Assembly (NCBI GenBank): GCA_900752435.1
Contig: CAADVD010000013.1
Coordinates: 1 to 57,547 of the forward strand
Origin: Oscillospiraceae bacterium
Lineage (GTDB): Bacteria > Bacillota > Clostridia > Oscillospirales > Ruminococcaceae
Direction: 5' to 3'
DNA: 57,547 nucleotides
The translations under genes and the position numbers were made by a program. Shown in pieces: positions 8,808 to 18,478 of the stretch; position 1 is the stretch's first letter, and each line of letters starts with the position of its first letter. Under the pieces are notes generated by a model. It worked only from the letters and a program-made list of their open reading frames with translations, was not told the DNA's origin and ran no database searches.

Positions 8808-10184
8808 TTAAAATTTCAGCCAGCCCAAACCCTCGGCAATGGAGCCCAGCAAAATGGCAACAATACAAATTGGCGCTACCCAGCGTACCATGACGACGAA
8901 CAGCTTTTCGCGTTTGAATTGACCGGACAGCTTTACCTCGTCGGCAACGAACTTTGTTCCGACAATGTGGCCAACCAAAATGCAGGTTAAGAAAGCCACC
9001 ACCGGCATCAACAGAGAGTTTGCAACAAAGTCAAAGAAATCAAGGAATGACCGGCCGAGCAATTGGATGCCGGACAGCGGGCCATAGCCCAGACAGGACA
9101 GAGAACCCAAAAGCAAAATGCCAATCGTCACGATGATGGTGCTCTTTTTTCGTCCCCAGTGCAGTTTGTCCTGTACAATGGACACAACGGTTTCCATCAG
9201 CGAAATGGAAGAGGTGAGTGCGGCAAAGAGTACCAGTAGGAAGAAAATGGTTCCTATGATGTGACCGAATTTCATCGCTTCAAATACTTTTGGAATGGTG
9301 ATGAACATCAGTCCCGGTCCGGCGCTGAGCGCAGATTCATCCCCTCCGGAAAAGGCAAATACAGCAGGAATGATCATCAATCCAGCAATAAACGCAATCG
9401 CAGTATCAAACAGTTCGATTTGCGCAACAGAACGTTCCAAATCGTCCTCTTTTTTCATATAAGAGCCGTAGGTAATCATAATGCCCATGGCCAACGACAT
9501 GGAGTAGAACAATTGCCCCATAGCCGCCAGCACCGTCATGGGAGAGAATTTGGAAAAGTCGGGCATGAGATAGTATTTGATGCCTGCACCTGCGCCGGGC
9601 ATGGTGATGGCAAATACGGCTACGACAATGGACAGCACCACCAACAGCGGCATCATAATCCGGCTGACCTTTTCCACGCCCTTTTGCACCCCACAGATGA
9701 CCACCACGGTGTTGGCTAGTACAAAGATGACAAACCACAGCATTGGATGCTGAAACAATCCGGATTGCTTTACAGCGATAAAATTGCTGAAAAATTGATC
9801 CGCATCTGCCGCCACATTGCTGCCATAACCGGTGGTAAAGACGGCCAAATACTTTAAAATCCAGCCGCCGATGACACAGTAATAAGGGACGATGATGATG
9901 GGGATAATGGAGGCAATCCACCCGAGAAAGCCAAACCGTTGATCCAGCTTGCGGTAAGCACCGATGCAGGACAGCTTGGTTCCGCGACCAATGGCGATTT
10001 CGGTAATCATCAGCGTAAATCCGAACGTAACCGCTAGAATGAGATACACCAACAAGAAGATGCCGCCGCCGTATTGCGCCGCCAGATAGGGGAAACGCCA
10101 AATGTTTCCAAGTCCGACTGCGGATCCGGCTGCCGCAAGGACAAAACCAATACGGCTGGAAAAATTACTTCGTTCCTGTTTCAT
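8808..10184 (-). CDS. sodium-dependent transporter of the NSS/SNF family
   Basis: A secondary transporter that uses the sodium gradient to import amino acids or related amines. The N-terminus SRIGFVLAAAGSAVGLGNIWRFPYLAAQYGG is split here as SRIGFVLAAAGSAVGLGNIW plus RFPYLAAQYGG, the TM1 signature with the unwound substrate- and sodium-binding region of LeuT/MhsT-type proteins. The remaining sequence shows about ten further hydrophobic segments, giving 11 in total, usual for bacterial members of 458 residues. The ribosome site AGGAGC precedes the ATG. It is a single-gene unit between two terminators, so its substrate (often tryptophan, tyrosine or branched-chain amino acids in characterised members) is not indicated by context. 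Confidence 0.92.
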   Translation of the reverse strand: MKQERSNFSSRIGFVLAAAGSAVGLGNIWRFPYLAAQYGGGIFLLVYLILAVTFGFTLMITEIAIGRGTKLSCIGAYRKLDQRFGFLGWIASIIPIIIVPYYCVIGGWILKYLAVFTTGYGSNVAADADQFFSNFIAVKQSGLFQHPMLWFVIFVLANTVVVICGVQKGVEKVSRIMMPLLVVLSIVVAVFAITMPGAGAGIKYYLMPDFSKFSPMTVLAAMGQLFYSMSLAMGIMITYGSYMKKEDDLERSVAQIELFDTAIAFIAGLMIIPAVFAFSGGDESALSAGPGLMFITIPKVFEAMKFGHIIGTIFFLLVLFAALTSSISLMETVVSIVQDKLHWGRKKSTIIVTIGILLLGSLSCLGYGPLSGIQLLGRSFLDFFDFVANSLLMPVVAFLTCILVGHIVGTKFVADEVKLSGQFKREKLFVVMVRWVAPICIVAILLGSIAEGLGWLKF

Positions 10185-10288
10185 AGTACAGCTCCTAAAA
10201 TTAAAATAGCAATGTGCTTATTATGGCATAAAATTAAAAATTGTGCAATATTTTTTTGTATTTTTTAAAAATTCTATCTATTTTATAA

Positions 10289-10326
10289 CAAAAAAATCCC
10301 CCAAACATGGCAAAAATGTTTGGAGG
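10289..10326 (-). terminator. intrinsic terminator of the citrate synthase gene
   Basis: Read on the minus strand, CCAAACAT and ATGTTTGG pair around a 7-base loop, followed by seven Ts. It lies just after the citrate synthase stop codon. Confidence 0.85.
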
Positions 10327-10341
10327 ATAATGAAGTATTCG

Positions 10342-11706
10342 TTAAGCGCGCTCACTGAGCGGTACATAAGGCTGGCGAGCACAGATGCTTTTATAGGCTG
10401 GTCGGATGATTTTTCCGGCATTAATCAACTCTTCGATGCGGTGTGCGCTCCATCCGGAAATACGGGCAATGGCAAAAATCGGGGTAAACAATTCCTGCGG
10501 CAGTCCCAGCATGTGGTACACAAAGCCGCTGTAAAAGTCCACGTTGGCGCTGACGCCCTTGTAGATGCGGCGTTCTTCGGCGATAACCTCCGGAGCGAGC
10601 CGTTCCACCATGGAATACAGCGCAAATTCTTCGTTCATGTTCTTTTCTTTGGACAAATCCTCCACAAAGGATTTGAAAATTTTGGCTCTCGGGTCGGAGA
10701 TGGAGTAAACGGCGTGTCCCATACCGTAAATGAGTCCGGCATGGTCGAAGGCCTGCTTGTTCAGCAGCGCTTTCAGGTAAGAGCGTACCTCGTCCTCATC
10801 CGTCCAATCCTTGATGGTCTGCTTCATATCCTCAAACATCTGCATGACCTTGATGTTGGCGCCGCCGTGCTTCGGCCCTTTGAGCGAGCCAAGAGAAGCG
10901 GCGATGGCGGAATAGGTATCCGTGCCGGAAGAGGTGACTACATGCGTGGTAAAGGTGGAGTTGTTGCCTCCGCCGTGCTCGGCGTGAAGCACCAATGCGA
11001 TGTCCAGAATGTGCGCTTCCAGAGGGGTGTATTTGCCGTCCGGACGGAGCAAATGCAGAATATTTTCCGCAGTGGACATTTGCGGCTGGGGAGAATGAAT
11101 AAATAAGCTTTGTCCGCGTTCATAATGGTTGTAGGCTTGATAGCCATAAACGGACAACAATGGAAACAGTGAAATCAATTGCAGGCATTGGCGCAGTACA
11201 TTCGGAATGGACGTATCGTTGGCGTTGTCGTCATAGGAATACAGCGTCAGCACGCTTCGAGCCAGCGTGTTCATCATGTCCGGACTGGGCGCTTTCATGA
11301 TGATATCGCGCACAAAGCTGGTCGGCAGACTGCGGTATTCAGACAGCAGTCTGGTAAACTCGGACAATTCTTCGGCGTTGGGCAGAGAACCGAACAGGAG
11401 CAGGTAGGTTACTTCTTCAAAACCGAAGCGTTTGTCGGCGATGAAGCCGCGCACAATGTCTTCAATGTCATACCCGCGGTAAGAAAGCTTGCCTTCGCAG
11501 GGAATCATATCACCGTCTTCGATGGTGTAGGATTTAATTTTTGAAATTTCGGTTAAACCGGTCAGTACGCCTTTTCCGTTGATGTCGCGCAGTCCGCGCT
11601 TGACATCGTATTTGCTGTAAAGGTCCGGGTCAATTTTTCCATTTTTGACGGTCAAGTCGGCATAATTCTGGATTTGAGGGGTAATTTCAGAAAATGGATT
11701 TGCCAT
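10342..11706 (-). CDS. gltA: citrate synthase
   Basis: Condenses acetyl-CoA and oxaloacetate to citrate, the entry to 2-oxoglutarate and glutamate synthesis in anaerobes with a partial TCA pathway. The catalytic His of SLKGPKHGGAN, the second His of GMGHAVYS and the Asp of NVDFYSG are all present, with the conserved LSYRGYDIEDI near residue 80. I start at 11706 (MANPFSEI) because GGAGG lies six bases upstream of it, while the alternative ATG at 11712 touches the GGAGG directly. Length 454 is normal for the Gram-positive type. 2-Methylcitrate synthase is a possible alternative from the same family, but no propionate genes are nearby. Single-gene unit with its own terminator. Confidence 0.93.
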   Translation of the reverse strand: MANPFSEITPQIQNYADLTVKNGKIDPDLYSKYDVKRGLRDINGKGVLTGLTEISKIKSYTIEDGDMIPCEGKLSYRGYDIEDIVRGFIADKRFGFEEVTYLLLFGSLPNAEELSEFTRLLSEYRSLPTSFVRDIIMKAPSPDMMNTLARSVLTLYSYDDNANDTSIPNVLRQCLQLISLFPLLSVYGYQAYNHYERGQSLFIHSPQPQMSTAENILHLLRPDGKYTPLEAHILDIALVLHAEHGGGNNSTFTTHVVTSSGTDTYSAIAASLGSLKGPKHGGANIKVMQMFEDMKQTIKDWTDEDEVRSYLKALLNKQAFDHAGLIYGMGHAVYSISDPRAKIFKSFVEDLSKEKNMNEEFALYSMVERLAPEVIAEERRIYKGVSANVDFYSGFVYHMLGLPQELFTPIFAIARISGWSAHRIEELINAGKIIRPAYKSICARQPYVPLSERA

Positions 11707-11854
11707 GGTCATCCTCCTTCAATGATGTCGCAGTCGTAAACATGTGTAAAAATGCGATAGTTCGATACCTTATAGTATAAAACAATCTAAAAATAAAATC
11801 AAGTTGCCGCTAAAAGTGTTTACGGTTCCGACATGATAATTTCATAATGTTCCG

Positions 11855-11891
11855 AAGGCAATACCGCGCACTCTTTATGCGGTATTGCCTT
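11855..11891. terminator. hairpin between the LTA synthase-like gene and citrate synthase gene
   Basis: Perfect 13-bp stem AAGGCAATACCGC / GCGGTATTGCCTT with an 11-base loop. It sits 14 bases beyond the LTA synthase-like stop codon but lacks a T tract on either strand, so it may end transcription weakly or protect the mRNA 3' end. Confidence 0.5.
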
Positions 11892-11905
11892 CCGGAGAAA
11901 CGGGG

Positions 11906-13885
11906 TTATTTGCCGTCAAATACAGCCGCTGCACGGTGTTCGGGATCGAACAGGTTGTTGTATTGCAGAATGCGGTAATCGTTGAGGGCGTTGGAGTAGG
12001 GACTTGATTCGTTCAGCTCGTACCAAATGCCGTCGGATCCGCGGTAACCGTTGGCGTTGATGATCGGAATTTGCTCTTGCAATTGAAGTAAAAATTGGTT
12101 GTAGATGGGCAGAGAAATACCAGCCGTTTTCAGCAGCAGGGAGGACAGGTAATTGGCGCTGAGATCCGTGCTTTCCGGCAGGGGGAGGTCGTAATTTGCC
12201 CAAATGAGATAAGGGGTGATGTAGCGCTTTTGCAGTTCGGCAAGCGTCAGCTGATCCAGTGGTTTTCCGTAAAGCTCCTCATAAAAATCGGATTCCACCG
12301 CAGGCTGATGGTCACCGAAGAAAAGCAGTAAAATGGGTTCGTCCTGCTGTTCCAGATAGGAAATCAACTCTTCCAGCGCTGCGTCCGATTCCCGTATCAG
12401 CGACAGGTATTGTTCTACCTGCGGATAGTCGCCGTCCATATCTGTTAGATGAATGGTGGAGGTGTAGTAGGGGTAGGTGTAGCCACTGTGGTTTTGCATG
12501 GTGATGTTGAACAGAAACAGGCGCTCACCTTCTGTCCGCTCCTCGTATCGTTCGATGAGCTTGTCATAGTCGGAGGTGTCGCTGATATACTGCCGGACAT
12601 AGTGGGCGCTGCTCCAAGCGTTCTTATCGTAAAAGGTTTCAAAGCCCATCAGTGGGTAGACCGCATCGCGGTTCCATCCTTCTGGATAGTAGGGGTGCAG
12701 GGCATCGGCGCGGTAGCCAAAAGTGCGGAGCAGACTGGGAAGTGCGGTTGTTTGCTGTTTGAGGTATTGCTGGTAGGGAACACTGCCCGTTGGAAAAAAG
12801 GCCATGGTGTTGCCGGTGAGCATTTCAAATTCGGAATTGCAGGTGGTGCCGCCGTGAACCGAGACGTAGGTGTTTCCGGTGACCGCATTGGGGCGGTTTT
12901 GCAGACTGTGGAAAAACGGCATGTAGTCTTCTGTCGTTTCAAAATCGCCGACAACGCTTAAATCGGAGAATGACTCGTTCATGACGACCAGAATATGTGG
13001 GAGCACCTCGGAGGTCGTTTGCTCGGATTCTGCTTCTTCGGCAATTTCCGATACGGCGTCGCTGGAATAGCCCTCTGGACGCTCAATGATGAGGTATTTG
13101 ATGTTCAGCAGGAAGTTGGTCAGGGAACCGTTGGCACGGTAAGCGGCGCTTTGATTCCATGGGAATTCCACGATACCTAAGGTATCCGGAAGATTGGTTC
13201 CCAGCAAAATGATGCCGTAACCGACAAGAATGCCGGCGATTGCCAGACGGCTGATGAAAATGTGCAAAATGTTTTTGTTCAGCAAGATGCTGTTCCAACT
13301 CATTCGCGCGGCCAGAAGTAGGAGCAGTACCAGTACCAGTACCGCGCCAATCAAATCCGGTGTCATTGAAAACGTATAATTGGAAGCCACAGAAAATGCC
13401 GTGCGCGCAGATAAAATATCCCACGGCAAAAACGGCGAACCGCGAAAGGCTGTCACAAAGTGATTTACCAGTCCGAACACAAAAGACAGCACGGCGGACG
13501 CCATGACGGCGATTCGGAAACGTCCGGTCAGTGCATACACAAATAGGTGGATCATGGCGTAGCACAGCAGATTAAACAGCGCTGTCCACGGGTCGTAATT
13601 AAAAATGTTGACGCCGTTGAGACTGTCCGCCAACAAAAAACAGCATACGGGCGATAGACAAAATAACGCAATGGTTCCAAACTTTCCGTAGCGTTTGGGG
13701 CTTTTTAACAGGATTACGAGCATGGTCAGCAACACAACACCCAAATCGACAAAGACTGCCAGCGGAATGTCAAACCATTCGGTATCATCGAAAAAAGGGA
13801 TTTGGCTGACGATGCACAACAGGACAAAAACCAGCAGCAACGGTGCACCGAGTACAAACCACGGGGAATGCAAAAAACGTTTCAA
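11906..13885 (-). CDS. LTA synthase-family phosphoglycerol transferase-like protein, copy 1
   Basis: Membrane enzyme with five N-terminal transmembrane helices (roughly residues 8-235) and a large extracellular sulfatase-fold domain, as in lipoteichoic acid synthase, which transfers phosphoglycerol from phosphatidylglycerol. The nucleophile threonine appears in GGTTCNSEFEMLTGNT (Thr348); the metal-site motifs PHILVVMNESFSD and LLFFGDHQPAVESDFYEELYG are intact. It has a close paralogue immediately upstream on the same strand (14111-16150), and both end with a similar segment (GIWYELNESSPYSNALNDY here). It could also modify another glycerol- or amino-containing polymer; substrate is not evident. 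Confidence 0.88.
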   Translation of the reverse strand: MKRFLHSPWFVLGAPLLLVFVLLCIVSQIPFFDDTEWFDIPLAVFVDLGVVLLTMLVILLKSPKRYGKFGTIALFCLSPVCCFLLADSLNGVNIFNYDPWTALFNLLCYAMIHLFVYALTGRFRIAVMASAVLSFVFGLVNHFVTAFRGSPFLPWDILSARTAFSVASNYTFSMTPDLIGAVLVLVLLLLLAARMSWNSILLNKNILHIFISRLAIAGILVGYGIILLGTNLPDTLGIVEFPWNQSAAYRANGSLTNFLLNIKYLIIERPEGYSSDAVSEIAEEAESEQTTSEVLPHILVVMNESFSDLSVVGDFETTEDYMPFFHSLQNRPNAVTGNTYVSVHGGTTCNSEFEMLTGNTMAFFPTGSVPYQQYLKQQTTALPSLLRTFGYRADALHPYYPEGWNRDAVYPLMGFETFYDKNAWSSAHYVRQYISDTSDYDKLIERYEERTEGERLFLFNITMQNHSGYTYPYYTSTIHLTDMDGDYPQVEQYLSLIRESDAALEELISYLEQQDEPILLLFFGDHQPAVESDFYEELYGKPLDQLTLAELQKRYITPYLIWANYDLPLPESTDLSANYLSSLLLKTAGISLPIYNQFLLQLQEQIPIINANGYRGSDGIWYELNESSPYSNALNDYRILQYNNLFDPEHRAAAVFDGK

Positions 13886-13907
13886 GATAAGTCTCCTCTT
13901 TTTTATT

Positions 13908-13952
13908 AGACCTGTTCGATGGCCGGCGATTCGCTGGTTCTCGGACAGGTCT
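13908..13952 (-). promoter_or_regulatory. inverted repeat in the leader of LTA synthase-like copy 1
   Basis: AGACCTGTTCGA (13908-13919) pairs imperfectly with TCGGACAGGTCT (13941-13952). It lies about 20 bases before the start codon on the minus strand and could form a leader hairpin; function unknown. Confidence 0.35.
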
Positions 13953-14049
13953 ATTGCCGTTTTGACTATAACACAAGGGAAAGTAAATGTAAAGACTATG
14001 AGAAGGAAAGGAAAAAAGTAACTGCTGTGAAGGGAACAGGATGGCTTTT

Positions 14050-14090
14050 ATAACAAAACCTCCTGCTGAATACCGCTTTCAGCAGGAGGT
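14050..14090 (-). terminator. intrinsic terminator of LTA synthase-like copy 2
   Basis: On the minus strand ACCTCCTGCTGAA pairs with TTCAGCAGGAGGT (13-bp perfect stem), followed by TTTTG. It separates the two paralogous genes into different transcripts. Confidence 0.85.
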
Positions 14091-14110
14091 CCGGTTATGT
14101 GATTGGCTCA

Positions 14111-16150
14111 TCATTCGGTAATCGGGATGGAATAAATGGAATCGACGCGATTCTTTTCATCACATAAATTGTTGTACTGCAAGATTTGATAATCGTTGAG
14201 TATTTCCTCATACGGGGAAGAATCGCTCCAGCTATACCAAATACCGTCGTCGCCCAAGTAGCCGTTGGCGTTGATGGCGGGAACGGATTTTTGCAGTTCT
14301 TTTAAGAACAGGTTGTATTCCGGAAGCTCCAGTCCGGCGGTTTCCATCAGCATGGTGGACAAATAGTTGAGGCTGACGGCATCGTAAGTTTCCTCGGGGA
14401 TGTCGTAGTTTGCCCAAATGACAAACGGCGTCACATAGCGCTGCTGCAATTCCGTTAAGGATAAGTCGCTTAGACTTTTGCCGTACAATTCCTCATAAAA
14501 TGCATCTTCGACGCGCGGCTGGTGATCGCCAAACATGAGGATGACCGTCGGTTCGGATTCCGCCGCAAAATACGAAACCAAATCGGCAAACGCCGCATCC
14601 GATTCCTTGATGACGGACAGATATTGCTCGGCTTGCGGATAATCGCCCTCCATGTGTTCCAAATGAACGGTGGCATCATAATCCAGCGCATAACCGCCGT
14701 GATTTTGCATGGTGACGTTGAACAGAAAGACCTTTTCGTCTTCTTTTTTGTTCTCATACAGCTCAATGACTTTGGCAAAGGAGGAAGAATCCTTTGCGTA
14801 AACGCGCAAGTATTCCAAATCCGGCCAGTCGGACATGTTGATAAACTGGTCAAAGCCCAACAGCGGATAGACCTTGTCACGGCTCCAGCCGGTGGCATGG
14901 AACGGATGGATTGCCGTCGCCGAATAGCCCAACGCTTTTAAGTTGCTCACCAGCGACGGCACTTCGGATTTGATGTATTGCTGATAGGGGATACTGCCAA
15001 CGGGCAGGAAGCCCATGGTGTTGCCGGTCAGCATTTCAAATTCAGAATTGGGGGTGGCGCCGCCGTACACGGAAACATAGGTATAGCCGCTTTTGGTGTT
15101 TTCCGCTGTGCTTTCCATTAAACTGTGGGTAAACGGCATGTAATCCTCGGTGGTTTCAAAATCGCCGACAGCCTGCAAATCGGAGAAGGATTCATTCATG
15201 ATGACAATGATGTTGGGTTTTTCTTCGGCTGCATAAACGGAAGAAACCTCCACGCTGTTTCCTTCCATTTGCAAGTCGGACACAATGGTTTGGGCGCTTT
15301 GCTTGGAATAATGCGCCGGACTTTCCACCATGAGATAACGGGTATTGTTTGTAAAGCCGCAAATGGCGCCGTTGATGCGGTAGGCGCTCACCTGATCCCA
15401 CGGGTCGTAGGCCACACCCCAGTCGGAAAGCCAGCTGGTTCCCATAAAAGCGACAAAATAGACGGCGGTCACCCCGAGCAGAGCCGCACGTTTTCCCACG
15501 TTCCATGCAATCGGATGCTTGTGTGTGGGCTTTTTGTAAGGAAAACGCACCGATGCCCAAAGAATCAGAGCAAAGGTAAGAAGCGACAAAATTAAGGTAG
15601 GCGTGAGCTCCATGGTGTATTCACCGCTGACGGACATGGCTGTTTGAATCGACAGCAAATCCCATGGTACCAACGGCGAACCGCGAAAGAGCTGAACATA
15701 ATAATTGGCCGCTCCCAACAACAGAGCCAAGCCGGAGGTGACCGGAACTGCAACATTGATGCGGTTGCTGATCGCCAGCAGAAGCACCTGAACGATCAGG
15801 CAGATGGAATAGTTGATGAATAAAATATTGAAATTGTAAGTAAATACGTTGGCGTTGTACAGGCTTTCCACCATGAAAACGTCTGCCAGCGGCAGAATTA
15901 AAAAGAAGATACACCGGTCAACGGCATCCAGCTTATCGCGCTTACGCACAATAAAAAACAGCAAAAACGCCAAAAACATACAAAAGTTAGCCAGCAAATA
16001 AAAATGCAGCCCTTTTTCCGGTCCGCCAAAATATACTTGATGGGCAAAGGGCAATTGATGAATCAAAAACAGCGCCGCTACAAATGCCGCCGCGCCCAAT
16101 ATTTTTCCAACCATCATTAGCCTGTTTTTGGTTGTGTCCAGCAGTTCCAT
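14111..16150 (-). CDS. LTA synthase-family phosphoglycerol transferase-like protein, copy 2
   Basis: Paralogue of the gene at 11906-13885 with the same layout: five N-terminal transmembrane helices within the first 240 residues, then an extracellular sulfatase-fold catalytic domain. The nucleophile threonine is in GGATPNSEFEMLTGNT (Thr366); PNIIVIMNESFSD and ILMFGDHQPRVEDAFYEELYG supply metal ligands. Length 679. Each copy has its own terminator and leader, so they may be expressed under different conditions, as are the several LtaS paralogues of Bacillus (vegetative, stress, sporulation). That division is inference; the sequence shows only the duplication and intact active sites. Confidence 0.88.
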   Translation of the reverse strand: MELLDTTKNRLMMVGKILGAAAFVAALFLIHQLPFAHQVYFGGPEKGLHFYLLANFCMFLAFLLFFIVRKRDKLDAVDRCIFFLILPLADVFMVESLYNANVFTYNFNILFINYSICLIVQVLLLAISNRINVAVPVTSGLALLLGAANYYVQLFRGSPLVPWDLLSIQTAMSVSGEYTMELTPTLILSLLTFALILWASVRFPYKKPTHKHPIAWNVGKRAALLGVTAVYFVAFMGTSWLSDWGVAYDPWDQVSAYRINGAICGFTNNTRYLMVESPAHYSKQSAQTIVSDLQMEGNSVEVSSVYAAEEKPNIIVIMNESFSDLQAVGDFETTEDYMPFTHSLMESTAENTKSGYTYVSVYGGATPNSEFEMLTGNTMGFLPVGSIPYQQYIKSEVPSLVSNLKALGYSATAIHPFHATGWSRDKVYPLLGFDQFINMSDWPDLEYLRVYAKDSSSFAKVIELYENKKEDEKVFLFNVTMQNHGGYALDYDATVHLEHMEGDYPQAEQYLSVIKESDAAFADLVSYFAAESEPTVILMFGDHQPRVEDAFYEELYGKSLSDLSLTELQQRYVTPFVIWANYDIPEETYDAVSLNYLSTMLMETAGLELPEYNLFLKELQKSVPAINANGYLGDDGIWYSWSDSSPYEEILNDYQILQYNNLCDEKNRVDSIYSIPITE

Positions 16151-16289
16151 ACACCCACTCCTTATCTCAGATAACTATAACACAACGTAAAATTTATGTA
16201 AAGATAAGAAATGTGTAAAAATGAAGAAAAATTTCAGTCATTACGCCGCAAAATGTCCATGCACAAGCCAAAACATTTCACTTTTTCAT

Positions 16290-16328
16290 ACAAAAAAAGG
16301 GAATGCTCCGAATTGGAAGCATTCCCTT
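16290..16328 (-). terminator. intrinsic terminator of rny
   Basis: AAGGGAATGC pairs with GCATTCCCTT. Read on the minus strand the stem is followed by a long T run. It sits 22 bases after the rny stop codon. Confidence 0.85.
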
Positions 16329-16349
16329 GGTTTTTCTTGTTGATTTTTG

Positions 16350-17954
16350 TTATTTTGCGAAATCCACCGTTCGGCTCTCGCGAATCAAATTGACCTTGAT
16401 TTGTCCCGGATAATTCAGCTCGCTTTCAATGCGCTTGACGATTTCACGGGCAACCAAAACCATTTTTTCATCCTTGATGACTTCCGGCTTAATGATGACG
16501 CGGATTTCACGTCCGGCCTGAATCGCATAGGATTTTTCAACGCCCTCAAAGGAGTTGGCAATTTCTTCGAGTTTTTCGAGGCGTTTGATGAAGCTTTCCA
16601 AGTTTTCACGCCGTGCCGCCGGTCTTGCCGCCGAAATAGCGTCCGCTGCTTGTACCAGACAAGCGATGACGGTCTTGGGTTCCACATCGTTGTGATGCGC
16701 CTGAATAGCATGCAGTACTGCCGGGCTTTCCTTGAATTTGCGGCAGACGTCCACGCCAATTTCCACGTGGGAGCCTTCAATTTCGTGGTTGAGCGCCTTG
16801 CCGATGTCGTGCAGCAATCCGGCGCGGCGTGCCAATGCGGCGTCTACGCCGAGCTCGCTGGCCATGATACCAGCCAAATGCGCCACTTCAATGGAGTGGT
16901 CGAGCACGTTCTGGCAGTAGCTGGTGCGGTAGGTCAAGCGGCCTAAGAGCTTGACAATTTCATAATGTACTCCGTGAACATTGGTTTCGAGGATGGCGCG
17001 TTCGCCTTCCTGTTTCATCTTGAGATCCATTTCACGGCGGGATTTTTCCACCATTTCTTCAATGCGGGACGGATGAATGCGTCCGTCTGCAATGAGTTTT
17101 TCCAGAGTCTGGCGAGCCAGTTCTCTGCGTACAGGGTCAAAACATGATAATGTGATAGCTTCCGGGGTGTCGTCGATGATGAGATCAACGCCGGTGAGAG
17201 TCTCAATTGCGCGAATGTTGCGGCCTTCACGCCCAATGATGCGGCCTTTCATTTCGTCGTTGGGAAGCGGAACCACGGAAACGGTGGCTTCCGAGACGTG
17301 TTCGGCGGCGCATTTGGAAATGGCGAGCGAAATCAATTCTTTGGCCTTTTCGTCGCATTCGTTTTTGAGCTGTTGTTCGTAGGCGGTGATTTTCTGCGCT
17401 TTTTCATACGCAAGGTCGTCCTCCAGCGAACTCAAAAGCTGTGCCTTGGCTTCTTCAGCGGTCAGACCGGAGATGCGCTCCAAATTTTCAATTTGGCTGC
17501 GTTTGATGATCTCCGCTTCTTCCAGCTTTTCGTCGGCAAGCTTTAATTTTTCATTCAGCTTTTCTTCTTTTTTCTCTAAGTTGTCGGTTTTGCGGTCGAG
17601 GTTTTCCTCTTTTTGGAGAATACGCCGTTCCTGACGGGAAATTTCATTGCGTCTTTCTTTGATGTCGCGTTCTGCCTCGGAACGGAGCTTGTGAATCTCG
17701 TCCTTTGCCGTTATGACTGCCTCTTTGCGTTTGGTCTGTGCGTTTTTTTCAGCGTCGGCCAAAATGCGCTTGGCTTCATTTTCTGCACCGCCAATTTCGG
17801 CTTCCGCAATTTTTCTGCGGTGTTCCACGCCTTGTTTAAAGGCGATGAATGCGGCGACAGCGCCGATTATCAGAGCGCTTAGCAGACACAGTAAAACCAC
17901 CCAGAGAACGGGAACTCCGGTTGCAGCGGAAGCCCCGGCTACACTAGGCTGCAT
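16350..17954 (-). CDS. rny: ribonuclease Y
   Basis: Membrane-tethered endoribonuclease that starts bulk mRNA decay in Firmicutes. Domains in order: an N-terminal transmembrane helix (VLWVVLLCLLSALIIGAVAAF, about residues 18-38), a long charged coiled coil (about 45-205), a KH domain containing GRIIGREGRNIRAIE, and an HD domain with LARRAGLLHDIGKALNHE whose His-Asp pair binds metal. The 534-residue length is slightly above the usual 520 because of a short alanine-rich N-terminus. The AAGGAGG ribosome site is placed 11 bases before the ATG and lies inside a small hairpin (separate entry). Single-gene unit with its own terminator. Confidence 0.96.
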   Translation of the reverse strand: MQPSVAGASAATGVPVLWVVLLCLLSALIIGAVAAFIAFKQGVEHRRKIAEAEIGGAENEAKRILADAEKNAQTKRKEAVITAKDEIHKLRSEAERDIKERRNEISRQERRILQKEENLDRKTDNLEKKEEKLNEKLKLADEKLEEAEIIKRSQIENLERISGLTAEEAKAQLLSSLEDDLAYEKAQKITAYEQQLKNECDEKAKELISLAISKCAAEHVSEATVSVVPLPNDEMKGRIIGREGRNIRAIETLTGVDLIIDDTPEAITLSCFDPVRRELARQTLEKLIADGRIHPSRIEEMVEKSRREMDLKMKQEGERAILETNVHGVHYEIVKLLGRLTYRTSYCQNVLDHSIEVAHLAGIMASELGVDAALARRAGLLHDIGKALNHEIEGSHVEIGVDVCRKFKESPAVLHAIQAHHNDVEPKTVIACLVQAADAISAARPAARRENLESFIKRLEKLEEIANSFEGVEKSYAIQAGREIRVIIKPEVIKDEKMVLVAREIVKRIESELNYPGQIKVNLIRESRTVDFAK

Positions 17955-17965
17955 GATGATAAATT

Positions 17966-17984
17966 CCTCCTTTTTTGCAGGAGG
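17966..17984 (-). promoter_or_regulatory. hairpin that covers the rny ribosome-binding site
   Basis: On the minus strand CCTCCT, seven bases, then AGGAGG: the second arm is the Shine-Dalgarno sequence of rny. If formed it would hide the ribosome site. Only six base pairs, so stability is uncertain. Confidence 0.4.
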
Positions 17985-18441
17985 GTGATTTGAAAATCTA
18001 TTCTATAAAATGCGTGTGCATCATTACTTGACAGGAAAATGTCAGGAAAAAAGCTACGGATGGTGCTTCCCTGACGGTTTATAATCTGTCTGTATCCATT
18101 GCATGGCGCGGACAGCGGTAAAAGCGAGCTGTCCGTAAAATTAGTACGGCTTTTTATAGGTACGGCTTTTCAACGCCCTCCTTTTGTTTTTCTTCTTGTT
18201 TTCATCATTTTTTGCGGCTTTGCAACGTGCCGTGGGAACGGCAGGCATACAAAGCCAATTGCGATTTGGTATTCCCAAAATTACGTTAAACAAATTAAAG
18301 AACTATACATTATCATCTATATTTTAAACGGTTTTGGACATTCTGTCAAGAAAAAACTGGACAAAATCTCACGTTTCGGCTACTTTTCTTCATTTCAACT
18401 TGTGGATATGCACGAAAGATGAAAAAACGTACGGAAAAGGA

Positions 18442-18470
18442 TTGACAACCACGCATGCGCGTGGTAAAAT
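18442..18470 (+). promoter_or_regulatory. consensus promoter of rpmG-secE-nusG with palindromic spacer
   Basis: TTGACA (18442-18447), 17-base spacer, TAAAAT (18465-18470). The spacer contains CCACGC-ATGC-GCGTGG, a perfect inverted repeat with six-base arms between the two hexamers. Upstream, 17985-18441 holds no gene I can support. Confidence 0.85.
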
Positions 18471-18478
18471 TATTGATA

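Noticed and set aside
10243..11106. 287-codon plus-strand frame opposite citrate synthase
   Set aside because: Antisense to a complete citrate synthase gene with all catalytic residues.
18099..18422. 107-codon open frame upstream of rpmG
   Set aside because: No ribosome site, no recognisable motif, and it overlaps only non-coding upstream sequence; the product looks like random translation.
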